Below, one piece after another: positions 8,769-15,989 of a DNA stretch of 64,000 nucleotides. Numbering within the stretch: position 1 is the first letter of the stretch; each line of letters begins with the position of its first letter. Origin of the DNA: Micromonospora chalcea (GTDB lineage Bacteria; Actinomycetota; Actinomycetes; Mycobacteriales; Micromonosporaceae); contig NZ_MAGP01000067.1 of the NCBI RefSeq assembly GCF_002926165.1, forward strand, positions 1 through 64,000. Reading direction: 5' to 3'. The notes below the pieces were generated by a model, which saw only the letters and a list, made by a program, of their open reading frames with translations, ran no database searches and had not been told where the DNA came from. The translations under genes were made by a program, and so were the position numbers.

Positions 8769-9179
8769 TCATTCCCAGGAGTCGGAGATGTCGAGGACCT
8801 CGAGGTCGGGCGGGGCCGCCGCCGCTACCGTCCCGACGTCCCGTGTGACCAGGTAGCACCGGTAGAGCACGGCGGTGGCGATCGCGTGGGCCACGTCGAG
8901 CGGCACCTTGCGGCTCGCCGCGATCCGGGCCACCCGCCGGCTGGTCGGACCGTCGTATACCGCGATCCGGATGTCCCGGTCCGTGTCGAGGAGCAGGTCG
9001 AGCAGATCGGCGGCCGGAGTACCCGCTACCTGAAGCTGCGCCTGCCCCAGGCAGAGCGCCGGGATCCACACCTCCTGCTCGGGATCCTCCTGCGCGAGGG
9101 TCAGCAGCGCACCCGGCTCGACGCTGTCCCCAGCGGCGTACGCGAGCAGTGCGGACGTGTCCAGGACGAGCCCGTTCAC
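8769..9179 (-). CDS. PIN-domain toxin of a second toxin-antitoxin module (left copy)
   Basis: Protein of 136 aa with a PIN-like fold. Asp7 in VLDTSALL, Asp95 in LDVAHAIATA and Asp114 in VTRDVG are in place. The second acidic position, usually Glu in a hydrophobic helix, reads LCLGQAQLQ, so Gln46 appears to replace it. That could lower or abolish nuclease activity. The GTG start overlaps the antitoxin stop (GTGA). It lies tail to tail with vapC. Confidence 0.85.
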   Translation of the reverse strand: MNGLVLDTSALLAYAAGDSVEPGALLTLAQEDPEQEVWIPALCLGQAQLQVAGTPAADLLDLLLDTDRDIRIAVYDGPTSRRVARIAASRKVPLDVAHAIATAVLYRCYLVTRDVGTVAAAAPPDLEVLDISDSWE

Positions 9180-9460
9180 GCGGCAGCCGCCCCGTCACCG
9201 TCCCCGAACTGGCGTAGCCACTCCATGTTCCGATCGTGTTGCTCGTCGGTGATCGGCGGCTGTTGTGCCAGCCTCCGGCGAGCCCGCTCGACGTCCTCGT
9301 CGGTCACCACATAGCCGTGCTCAGCCCATCGGGCACGCAGACCGTCCGCTCGCATCTTCCGCCGGAGCACGTCGGCGATGAAGCCGGACGTCGTGCCCTG
9401 CGACCGCTCGACGTACTCGGCCACGTCGTCGGGCAGGCTGATCGTGATGCGCCGCGTCAT
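9176..9460 (-). CDS. Ribbon-helix-helix antitoxin (left copy)
   Basis: Antitoxin of 94 aa. Its N terminus MTRRITISLPDDVAEYV is a textbook ribbon-helix-helix DNA-binding domain, followed by an acidic, Arg-rich tail that should neutralise the PIN toxin. The ATG at 9460 follows GGTGAG. A longer frame goes upstream to 9553 but would overlap the 84-aa gene next door and lacks the RHH-style start. The AT-richer leader at 9461-9490 contains repeated GAGTATG and ATGCAT on the coding strand, the probable promoter and self-binding site. Confidence 0.9.
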   Translation of the reverse strand: MTRRITISLPDDVAEYVERSQGTTSGFIADVLRRKMRADGLRARWAEHGYVVTDEDVERARRRLAQQPPITDEQHDRNMEWLRQFGDGDGAAAA

Positions 9461-9525
9461 ACTCTCACCATAGCTCATGCATACTCCGCTTTCGGTGCGG
9501 CACGCGGTGCCGGTCGAGCGGGTGC

Positions 9526-9780
9526 TCATCGCGGCCGGAACCGCCGGGAGCACTCACCGTCGTGTCCGGGCCGGAGCAGACACCGCTGCCCGCCGGACAG
9601 CAACAGGTCACAGAACACCCAGTGGCGGACGTTCTGGTCGTCCTCCGCCGAGACCGTGGTGCCGCCGGGCTCGGTCTGCGGCAGGACGTGCGACCAGTGC
9701 GCCACCACCCGGGCCAGCCGCTGAGCGGAGAGCAGGTCGTTGACGACGACCGGCAGGTGGATCACCCAGCGCTCGGTCAC
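9526..9780 (-). CDS. Conserved small protein paired with a DivIVA-domain protein (left copy)
   Basis: Unrecognised protein of 84 aa. It starts with GTG inside the stop of the upstream DivIVA-domain gene (GTGA), which shows translational coupling. It has a helix-rich N-terminal half and a C-terminal segment with two cysteines in CLLRPGHDGEC, possibly a metal-binding knuckle. I do not assign a function; the tight pairing suggests that it acts with the DivIVA-domain protein. Confidence 0.75.
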   Translation of the reverse strand: MTERWVIHLPVVVNDLLSAQRLARVVAHWSHVLPQTEPGGTTVSAEDDQNVRHWVFCDLLLSGGQRCLLRPGHDGECSRRFRPR

Positions 9781-10091
9781 CTGTCGCACCCCCGTTCGTT
9801 GCGGGCCCGGGCCTGCTCCGACTGCCAGCGACGCAGCGCGTTCTTGATCCGGTCGGTCTCCCGGCGGCTCTGCGCCAACGCGTCGTAAACGGTGGCCAGG
9901 TCACCGGCGACGCGGTCGAGGAACTCCCGCACCTCCTGCGGGTCGAGCCCACGCCGGCCCAGCTGGGTCGTCCGGAAGCTCCGCTCACGGACCTGCCACG
10001 GACGCAAGGGCTGATAGGTGGACGAGCGGTAGCAGGTCGATCCGAGGACCGACCGCCGGCGACGCCGGACACGCCGGAGGAAGACGCGCAT
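9777..10091 (-). CDS. Small DivIVA-domain protein (left copy)
   Basis: Protein of 104 aa. A basic, Arg-rich N terminus precedes a DivIVA N-terminal domain: the segment RERSFRTTQLGRRGLDPQEV with EFLDRVAGDL resembles the membrane-binding start of DivIVA/Wag31, and a single coiled coil (ALAQSRRETDRIKNALRRWQ) follows. It is much shorter than Wag31 (about 260-400 aa), so a polar scaffold role is doubtful. The ATG at 10091 has only a weak ribosome binding site. It is divergent from the XRE/DUF5753 regulator across about 270 bases. Confidence 0.8.
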   Translation of the reverse strand: MRVFLRRVRRRRRSVLGSTCYRSSTYQPLRPWQVRERSFRTTQLGRRGLDPQEVREFLDRVAGDLATVYDALAQSRRETDRIKNALRRWQSEQARARNERGCDR

Positions 10092-10361
10092 GACAGAACC
10101 TGCCCCTCACCGTCGAGATCGAACCGTGGAAGGGCGGGCCCACCGGCCCGCCCCGCACCGGCGGACCCACCCCGGCACCTGCCACCGCAGCCTTCGACCA
10201 GCAGTACGTCAGCAGGGCACAACGCGTGGCCCAGGTCGACACCCGATGACCCAGCCGATCCGGCCACTCACTCATCGTGCAGTGGACCGCCCCCTTTGCG
10301 CAACTCCCGATTCGGGATGATGTCATTGCGAAGCTCGTCCGCTTCCGCCACACTGACCGGC
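10092..10361. other. Divergent regulatory gap between DivIVA-like and XRE genes (left copy)
   Basis: No convincing gene: an open frame at 10090-10320 has poor third-position GC and overlaps the DivIVA start codon. The gap holds a 9-bp hairpin (10132-10140 with 10145-10153) in the DivIVA leader and the palindrome at 10305-10317 near the regulator. Confidence 0.6.
10305..10317 (+). promoter_or_regulatory. Candidate operator TCCCGA-T-TCGGGA (left copy)
   Basis: Perfect 6-bp dyad around one base, 45 bases upstream of the XRE regulator start. Its position fits self-regulation by the helix-turn-helix protein. TTGCGCAA at 10297-10304 touches it and may be part of the same site. Confidence 0.5.
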
Positions 10362-11198
10362 ATGACTGGAAGCCCGACCGTCCGACGTCGACGCCTGGCC
10401 GCTGCCCTCCGTCGCCTCCGTGAGCAGACCGGCATGACCGCCGACCAGGCCGCCAAGGAGGTGGGGATCTCGAAGTCGGCGATCAGCCGCATCGAGAACG
10501 CCCAGGTGTCCGTCATGCCGCCGGTCGCCCGTGGACTTCTTGAGCTGTACGGGGTGGAAGGCGACGAGGTGGACGCACTCGTCCAGGTCGCCCGCGATGC
10601 CCGCAAGCGCGGCTGGTGGCAGGCGTACGACGACGTGCTGCCGGACTGGTTCGAGGTCTACGTCGGGCTGGAGGCCGAGGCGGCCGAGATCCGCACCTTC
10701 CAGCCGCAACTGATTCCGGGTCTACTCCAGACCGCCGACTACGCCCGCGCGGTCATCCGCGCCGAGCACCCGGACGCCCCGACCGACGAGGTGGACCGGC
10801 GGGTCGAGTTGCGCATGCGCCGTCAGGACACCGAAACTCCGCCGAAGCTCTGGGTGGTGCTGGACGAAGCCGCACTACGGCGCCCGGTCGGCGGCGCGGA
10901 GCTGTTCGCGGCGCAGTTGCGGCGACTGGCCGAGGAGGCGGACCGGCCCGGCCGCACCATCCAGATCCTGACCTTCGGCGCGGGCGAGTACGGGTCGATG
11001 GGCAGCGCCTTCAGCGTGCTGACCTTCCCCGAGCCGGCCGATCCGGGGGTCGTCTACGTCGAGACCCGCGCGGGTAGCCTCTATCTCGAAGGCCAACAGG
11101 TGAGGGAGTACAGCCGCGTCTTCGAGCACCTGGTCGCCACGGCGGCCGGCGCCCGGGAGTCGCGCGACCTCATCCTGGGGGCGATCGACGAGCTATGA
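10362..11198 (+). CDS. XRE-family regulator with DUF5753 domain (left copy)
   Basis: Cytoplasmic regulator of 278 aa. Residues 8-65 form the helix-turn-helix (LRRLREQTGMTADQAAKEVG, then ISKSAISRIENAQ), and the rest is the DUF5753 ligand or partner domain (FQPQLIPGLLQTADYARAVI; LRRPVGG; QILTFGAGEY). This class is present in dozens of copies in filamentous actinomycetes, usually next to a small DUF397 gene, as here 13 bases downstream. Known members act as paired regulator systems affecting development or antibiotic production. Whether this pair works as a toxin-antitoxin-like unit is not settled. ATG at 10362 is chosen because the helix-turn-helix begins shortly after it. Confidence 0.93.
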   Translation: MTGSPTVRRRRLAAALRRLREQTGMTADQAAKEVGISKSAISRIENAQVSVMPPVARGLLELYGVEGDEVDALVQVARDARKRGWWQAYDDVLPDWFEVYVGLEAEAAEIRTFQPQLIPGLLQTADYARAVIRAEHPDAPTDEVDRRVELRMRRQDTETPPKLWVVLDEAALRRPVGGAELFAAQLRRLAEEADRPGRTIQILTFGAGEYGSMGSAFSVLTFPEPADPGVVYVETRAGSLYLEGQQVREYSRVFEHLVATAAGARESRDLILGAIDEL

Positions 11199-11211
11199 GA
11201 GGACGGCGCGG

Positions 11212-11418
11212 GTGGAAGAGGCCAACCAGGCGACGATGACCTGGCGCAAGAGCACCCGTAGCAACGGTTCCGGCGACTGCGTCGAGGTCGCCGACAACCT
11301 GCCCGGCGTGGTCGGGCTACGCGACAGCAAGGACCCGCGAGGTCCTATCCTCGCCTTCGACCCGGCAGCCTGGTCGACCTTCGTCGCGGGCGTCAAGCAC
11401 GAGACGTTCCGGAACTGA
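11212..11418 (+). CDS. DUF397 protein (left copy)
   Basis: Small protein of 68 aa with the family signature: TWRKSTRSNGSGDCVEVADN near the N terminus, then VGLRDSKDP and FDPAAWSTFVAGV. It is the usual partner of XRE/DUF5753 regulators and is thought to bind and modulate them. A GTG start follows the regulator stop by 13 bases with GAGGACGG as ribosome binding site. Confidence 0.93.
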   Translation: MEEANQATMTWRKSTRSNGSGDCVEVADNLPGVVGLRDSKDPRGPILAFDPAAWSTFVAGVKHETFRN

Positions 11419-11449
11419 ACGCGGCAGGCATCGCCTGCGCACCCTGACC

Positions 11450-12064
11450 CTACGATCCAATGCCCGAAGCCTCCGTGCTTCGTAGCTTCGCCAGGGCGCG
11501 CAGGTACTCGTCCTCTACAATCCGGTCGAACGCTGCTGGCTGCGCCCCCGCGTGCACGACCTTCCGCGTAAGCCGCGCCTGCTCCCAGAACCTCAAGCCG
11601 ATCTCGGTGGCGAAGATGTCAGCCGCCAGCAGTCCTCGCAACTGGCTCTCAGGCATCCCGCCCAGTTGCCAGGTCGTGGCCCAGAAGTTGAGGATCAGAT
11701 TGATGTAGGCCCGCTGCCTCCGCCGTTCAGGGGCAGGGTCCTGGGTCAGCGACCCCCAGCACTCCATCAGCACGGCATCATCTATGGCCATCTTCAGCAA
11801 CAAGGCATGCTGGTCACGTTGCGCGTATTCCAATGCGATGCGGGCCTGCCTGTTTTGACTGATGGTGGTGGCGACCACACCCACGAGAGCCAGCGCGGAC
11901 AGAAGCATGGAGACCGAGCCGTAGGCTTGGCCGATATTCGCCAAGCGCTCCCAGTCGGTACTCGGATCGAAGGCGTAGTCGATCAGGGGCGGGGAGAGCA
12001 GCAGCGCAAGCCCTCCCAAGAAGACCAACAACGCCCAGACGGCTACGCCGCGAACACTCCTCAT
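11450..12064 (-). CDS. DUF6082-like membrane protein (left copy)
   Basis: Protein of 204 aa with two N-terminal membrane helices (about residues 8-28 and 48-70) and a soluble helical cytoplasmic domain containing ALEYAQRDQHALLLKMAIDD and INLILNFWATTWQLG. It looks like the actinobacterial DUF6082 family of unknown function. Base composition is lower in GC than its neighbours, and codons such as ATA and TTA-like choices are more frequent, hinting at horizontal acquisition. It converges on the DUF397 gene. Confidence 0.75.
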   Translation of the reverse strand: MRSVRGVAVWALLVFLGGLALLLSPPLIDYAFDPSTDWERLANIGQAYGSVSMLLSALALVGVVATTISQNRQARIALEYAQRDQHALLLKMAIDDAVLMECWGSLTQDPAPERRRQRAYINLILNFWATTWQLGGMPESQLRGLLAADIFATEIGLRFWEQARLTRKVVHAGAQPAAFDRIVEDEYLRALAKLRSTEASGIGS

Positions 12065-12215
12065 CTACGCAAGGCTAGTTCTCCCATCAAAGTTGATCAA
12101 TCGAACGCGCCGCCACCTGGCACCCCGATCCTCCTGGCTCTGCACCCACCGCAGAACCGGCACGCCGTGCGGCAGGTTCTGGTGTGCGGGTGGGTCCGCC
12201 GGGTATGACGGAAAC

Positions 12216-13355
12216 ATGAGGGCGAGTTTCCGTCTGGGTCGGATCGCCGGCGTACCGGTCGGCGTCAACTGGAGTGTCCTGGTCATCTTCGTGCTGATCG
12301 CGTGGGCGCTGTCGGCGAGCCTGTTCCCCGCCTCGTACCCCGGTCACTCCCCCGTCGCCTACTTCGCGGCCGGCCTGGCCGCCGCCGTGGTCTTCTTCGT
12401 TGGTCTGCTCGCCCACGAGGTGGCGCACGCGGTCGTCGCCAAGCGCAACGGCATCGAGGTCGAGGGCATCACGCTCTGGCTGTTCGGCGGTGTCGCCGAG
12501 CTGAAGGGCGAGGCGAAGGACCCGGGCGCCGAGCTGCGGATCGCCGGGGTCGGGCCGCTGGTCAGCCTGATCATCGGCGTGTTCTTCGCGGCGATCGCGG
12601 TGGCGGTGGCCGCCGCGGGCGGGCACGGGCTGCTGCTCGGCGCGCTGGCCTGGCTGGCGGGCATCAACGTACTGCTGGCGATCTTCAACGTGCTGCCGGC
12701 CGCCCCGCTGGACGGCGGGCGGCTGCTGCGCGCGGCGGTGTGGAAGTTCACCGGCGACCGAACCAAGGCGTCGGTGGTGGCGGCCCGCGCGGGCTGGGTG
12801 CTCGGCGTCGTGCTGATCGGGCTCGGGCTGTGGCGGTTCTTCACCGGCGCGGGGTTCGGCGGGTTGTGGCTGGCGCTGATCGGCTGGTTCCTGCTCGGTG
12901 CCGCCGGCCAGGAGGAACGCGCCGCCCGGATGGGCGACGCGCTGCGCGGCATCCGGGTCGGCGACGTGATGACGCCGCAGCCGCAGACCGCGTCCGGCGA
13001 CCTCACAGTGGCCGACTTCGTCGACCACTACCTTTTCGCGTACCGGCACTCCGCGCTCCCACTGACCGTCGACGGCAGGCCGGTCGGTCTGGTCACGCTC
13101 GATCGGGTACGCGGCATCGCGGCGGACCGCCGTGCGTCGACCACGCTGGCCGAGGTGTCCTGCCGGGCCGACGAGCTGGTGCTCGCCCGCCCGGACGAGC
13201 AGCTCACCGACCTGCTGCCCCGGCTCAACGAGTGCACCGACGGCCGCGCCCTCGTGGTGGTCGACAACCAGCTTGTCGGCATCGTCTCACCCAGCGACAT
13301 CAGCCGCGCGGTGCAGCGCGGCAGCCTGCGCCAGCAGATGCCGGCCGGACGCTGA
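12216..13355 (+). CDS. M50 site-2 protease with tandem CBS domains (left copy)
   Basis: Intramembrane zinc metalloprotease of 379 aa. Metal ligands are H67-E-V-A-H71 in the second helix and Asp166 in the late motif NVLPAAPLDGG. Several further helices follow to about residue 230, then two CBS domains (from GDVMTP at residue 249 to the end) that may sense adenine nucleotides. The layout equals the Rip3/SpoIVFB-like group rather than RseP, with no PDZ domain. Substrates in this group include anti-sigma factors or pro-sigma factors. The ATG at 12216 fits the conserved start MRASFRLGRIAGVPVGVNWS. Its stop is one base from the stop of the convergent oxidase gene. Confidence 0.94.
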   Translation: MRASFRLGRIAGVPVGVNWSVLVIFVLIAWALSASLFPASYPGHSPVAYFAAGLAAAVVFFVGLLAHEVAHAVVAKRNGIEVEGITLWLFGGVAELKGEAKDPGAELRIAGVGPLVSLIIGVFFAAIAVAVAAAGGHGLLLGALAWLAGINVLLAIFNVLPAAPLDGGRLLRAAVWKFTGDRTKASVVAARAGWVLGVVLIGLGLWRFFTGAGFGGLWLALIGWFLLGAAGQEERAARMGDALRGIRVGDVMTPQPQTASGDLTVADFVDHYLFAYRHSALPLTVDGRPVGLVTLDRVRGIAADRRASTTLAEVSCRADELVLARPDEQLTDLLPRLNECTDGRALVVVDNQLVGIVSPSDISRAVQRGSLRQQMPAGR

Positions 13356-13356
13356 G

Positions 13357-14583
13357 TCAGTCCCGGGGGAAGTAACGGTCCATCTCGGCGGTGCGGAACT
13401 TCCCCTTCGGGTCGAACTCGCGCAGCGGCGCGGCGAAGTCGGCGTGGCGGGGGTACGCGGCGGCGGGATCGCGCTCGAACAGCTTGCCCCAGTGCGGGCG
13501 CGGCGCGAACGGGGCGAGCCGTTCCTCCACCTCGGCCAGCACCGGCGCGACAGCGACCGGATCGCCGATCCAGGTGAAGTGCAGCGCCAGCGAGTCGCGC
13601 CGGAAGTTCGGGCTCAGCCACAGCTCGTCGGCGGCGACCGTACGCAGCTCGCAGATCTGGAGCACGGCGGCGATGCGGTCGGCGACCGGGTCGAGCGCGG
13701 CGAGCGCCGCCGTCGCGTCGGCCCGGGCCACGTGCCACTCCGACTGCAGCTCGTCGCCGCTACTGGGGGTGAAGCCGAGCCGGAAGTGCGGCAGCCGCTC
13801 GTGCCACGGCCCCGGCTCGCCGAGCTGAGCGGTGCAGTGCTCCGGCGACATGCCGGGCACCGGGTGCCGGGGCGAGTCGGCGGCCACCGTGTCCAGCCAG
13901 TCGGCGGGCGGCGGGGCCTCGTCGGCGTACTGCTTCACCCACACCTGGTCGAAGCGCTCCGAGCGCCACGAGGTGAAGACGCTGACGCTGTACGCGGCGT
14001 CGAGCGCCTCGTCCAGGGCGGCGCGGGGCAGGCCCAGACGGACGTGCTGCCGGATCTCGTACGTGGGCACCACGTCGAGCGTGAGCCGGGTGACCACGCC
14101 CGGCGCGCCCAGGTTGACCACCAGCCCGGCGAACCGTGGGTCGGTCCGGTCGACGGTGATCAGATCGCCGTCGGCGGTGACGAGTTCCAGCGCGGCGACG
14201 GCGGCGGCCAGGTTGCGGTTCCGCGCGCCGGAGCCGTGGGTGGCGGTGGCGACCGAGCCGGCCACCGAGATGTGCGGCAGCGACGCGAGGTTCGCCAGCG
14301 CGTACCCCTGGGCCTGGAGCGCGGTGGCCAGGTCGCCGTAGCGGACGCCGGCCGCGACGGTGACGGCGCCGCGGTCGGGGTCGAGCGCGACGGCGGGCGG
14401 CAGGCCGTCCAGCGCGATCTGGGTGCCGGTGGTGTCGCCGAGCCGGTTGAACGAGTGGCCGGTGCCGACGGCCCGGACCAGGTCGGCCTCCGCGACCAGC
14501 CGCCGCAGTTCGTCGGTCGAGGTCGGCCGCGATCGGGTACGCGCCGACCAGCTGACGTTTCCGGCCCAGTTCGTGTCCGTCAT
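13357..14583 (-). CDS. aldO: Alditol oxidase (left copy)
   Basis: FAD-dependent oxidase of 408 aa that oxidises the terminal hydroxyl of alditols such as xylitol or sorbitol to the aldehyde with O2, giving H2O2. It aligns by eye with Streptomyces AldO along its whole length: TNWAGN start, GTGHSFN with the His (residue 43) that carries FAD covalently, ASLPHISVAGSVATATHGSG, HPVPGM, GPWHERLPHFR, FTPSSGDELQSE and RPHWGKLF. No signal peptide is present. ATG at 14583 gives the conserved short N terminus; another ATG four codons upstream is possible. Confidence 0.93.
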   Translation of the reverse strand: MTDTNWAGNVSWSARTRSRPTSTDELRRLVAEADLVRAVGTGHSFNRLGDTTGTQIALDGLPPAVALDPDRGAVTVAAGVRYGDLATALQAQGYALANLASLPHISVAGSVATATHGSGARNRNLAAAVAALELVTADGDLITVDRTDPRFAGLVVNLGAPGVVTRLTLDVVPTYEIRQHVRLGLPRAALDEALDAAYSVSVFTSWRSERFDQVWVKQYADEAPPPADWLDTVAADSPRHPVPGMSPEHCTAQLGEPGPWHERLPHFRLGFTPSSGDELQSEWHVARADATAALAALDPVADRIAAVLQICELRTVAADELWLSPNFRRDSLALHFTWIGDPVAVAPVLAEVEERLAPFAPRPHWGKLFERDPAAAYPRHADFAAPLREFDPKGKFRTAEMDRYFPRD

Positions 14584-14650
14584 GCGCGCCATCATCCGCC
14601 ATCATGCGCCGACAGGGTTGCCCCGGCCACTCGGCGGGAATCCTGGCGGG

Positions 14651-15058
14651 ATGAGCAGCTACCGCGACCCGAGCCTCCGCGGCGACGTGTACCCGTCGGA
14701 GGAGGAGATCGACCCGACCGGCGTGGACCCCGACGCTGCGGAGATGCCGCCCGCCGGTGTGGGACCCGCCGGTGTGGGTGTGACGCCCGCCGCGACCGCC
14801 CCGGTTCCGGGGCCCACGCCGGAGCCCGAGCCCGCGCCGGTGCCCCACCCGGGGCCGCCGCCGCGCCAGGGGGCGGGCCGGTCGATCGTGACCCGGCACC
14901 TGGACGGCTCCGTCGAGGTGGTCACGGATCTGGACGGCGACGGTGTGGCCGACGTGGTGCAGATCGACCTGGACGGCGACGGCGTACCCGACGTGACGTA
15001 CCTGGACAGCGACCGCGACGGCCGCCTCGACACGGTCCGCCGCGCCACAACAAGCTGA
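14651..15058 (+). CDS. Aspartate-rich calcium-binding-repeat protein (left copy)
   Basis: Unrecognised protein of 135 aa. The first 75 residues are acidic and Pro/Gly-rich and probably disordered. The C-terminal third carries three tandem EF-loop-like repeats: DLDGDGVADVV, DLDGDGVPDVT and DSDRDGRLDTV. Such DxDxDG loops bind calcium in thrombospondin type-3, dockerin and integrin-like proteins. No signal peptide is visible. It is the gene nearest the palindrome axis, and its two copies point at each other. Confidence 0.8.
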   Translation: MSSYRDPSLRGDVYPSEEEIDPTGVDPDAAEMPPAGVGPAGVGVTPAATAPVPGPTPEPEPAPVPHPGPPPRQGAGRSIVTRHLDGSVEVVTDLDGDGVADVVQIDLDGDGVPDVTYLDSDRDGRLDTVRRATTS

Positions 15059-15514
15059 CCCGCCCGCCGCCCACGCGACTCGGCGACGATCTTGGAGTTC
15101 TGGCGTCCACACCGCCGTTGATCATGCGGTTGCCGCCCCGACAAGAGCCGTAAATCCGGCACCGGAAGGGCCGCAACCGCAAGATCGCGGGGTTTGTGGG
15201 GGGCGGCGCGGGAGTGCCTCCCGTAACGCGAGATTGTTGTTCCGCAAGGTGGGACCGCTGGAGATCTTGGTACGAAAGGGCCCCTATAGGGGCCCTTTCG
15301 TACCAAGATCTCCAGCGGTCCCACCTTGCGGAACAACAATCTCGCGTTACGGGAGGCACTCCCGCGCCGCCCCCCACAAACCCCGCGATCTTGCGGTTGC
15401 GGCCCTTCCGGTGCCGGATTTACGGCTCTTGTCGGGGCGGCAACCGCATGATCAACGGCGGTGTGGACGCCAGAACTCCAAGATCGTCGCCGAGTCGCGT
15501 GGGCGGCGGGCGGG
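15059..15514. other. Gene-free centre of the palindrome
   Basis: 456 bases between the two convergent copies of the aspartate-rich gene. The region contains GCAAGATCGCGGG (15179-15191 and its mirror), which is one arm of the intergenic repeat at 35153-35229, and the axial hairpin at 15261-15312. Open frames across it are made by the mirror symmetry, not by coding constraint. Confidence 0.8.
15261..15312. repeat. Central hairpin at the axis of the palindrome
   Basis: The axis lies between bases 15286 and 15287, inside CCCCTATAGGGG. The innermost bases resemble an ordinary GC-rich intergenic terminator of this genome: AAGGGCCCCT at 15276-15285 also occurs in the left stem of the terminator at 56476-56529. 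I infer that a normal short hairpin existed here and that the fold-back, biological or computational, happened on it. Confidence 0.8.
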
Positions 15515-15922
15515 TCAGCTTGTTGTGGCGCGGCGGACCGTGTCGAGGCGGCCGTCGCGGTCGCTGTCCAGGTACGTCACGTCGGGTACGCCGTCGCCGT
15601 CCAGGTCGATCTGCACCACGTCGGCCACACCGTCGCCGTCCAGATCCGTGACCACCTCGACGGAGCCGTCCAGGTGCCGGGTCACGATCGACCGGCCCGC
15701 CCCCTGGCGCGGCGGCGGCCCCGGGTGGGGCACCGGCGCGGGCTCGGGCTCCGGCGTGGGCCCCGGAACCGGGGCGGTCGCGGCGGGCGTCACACCCACA
15801 CCGGCGGGTCCCACACCGGCGGGCGGCATCTCCGCAGCGTCGGGGTCCACGCCGGTCGGGTCGATCTCCTCCTCCGACGGGTACACGTCGCCGCGGAGGC
15901 TCGGGTCGCGGTAGCTGCTCAT
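15515..15922 (-). CDS. Aspartate-rich calcium-binding-repeat protein (right copy)
   Basis: Mirror of the gene at 14651-15058 with an identical 135-aa product ending in three DxDxDG loops. The 3' end faces the palindrome axis. If the palindrome is an artefact, this is the same physical gene. Confidence 0.8.
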   Translation of the reverse strand: MSSYRDPSLRGDVYPSEEEIDPTGVDPDAAEMPPAGVGPAGVGVTPAATAPVPGPTPEPEPAPVPHPGPPPRQGAGRSIVTRHLDGSVEVVTDLDGDGVADVVQIDLDGDGVPDVTYLDSDRDGRLDTVRRATTS

Positions 15923-15989
15923 CCCGCCAGGATTCCCGCCGAGTGGCCGGGGCAACCCTGTCGGCGCATGATGGCGGATGATGGCGCGC

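Noticed and set aside
10090..10320. 76-aa open frame in the XRE/DivIVA gap
   Set aside because: Poor third-position GC, no ribosome binding site, and overlap with the DivIVA start codon.
13132..15153. 673-aa open frame on the plus strand (and mirror)
   Set aside because: It runs through the protease end, antisense to the alditol oxidase and out of frame with the aspartate-rich gene. It has shadow composition and no conserved domain.
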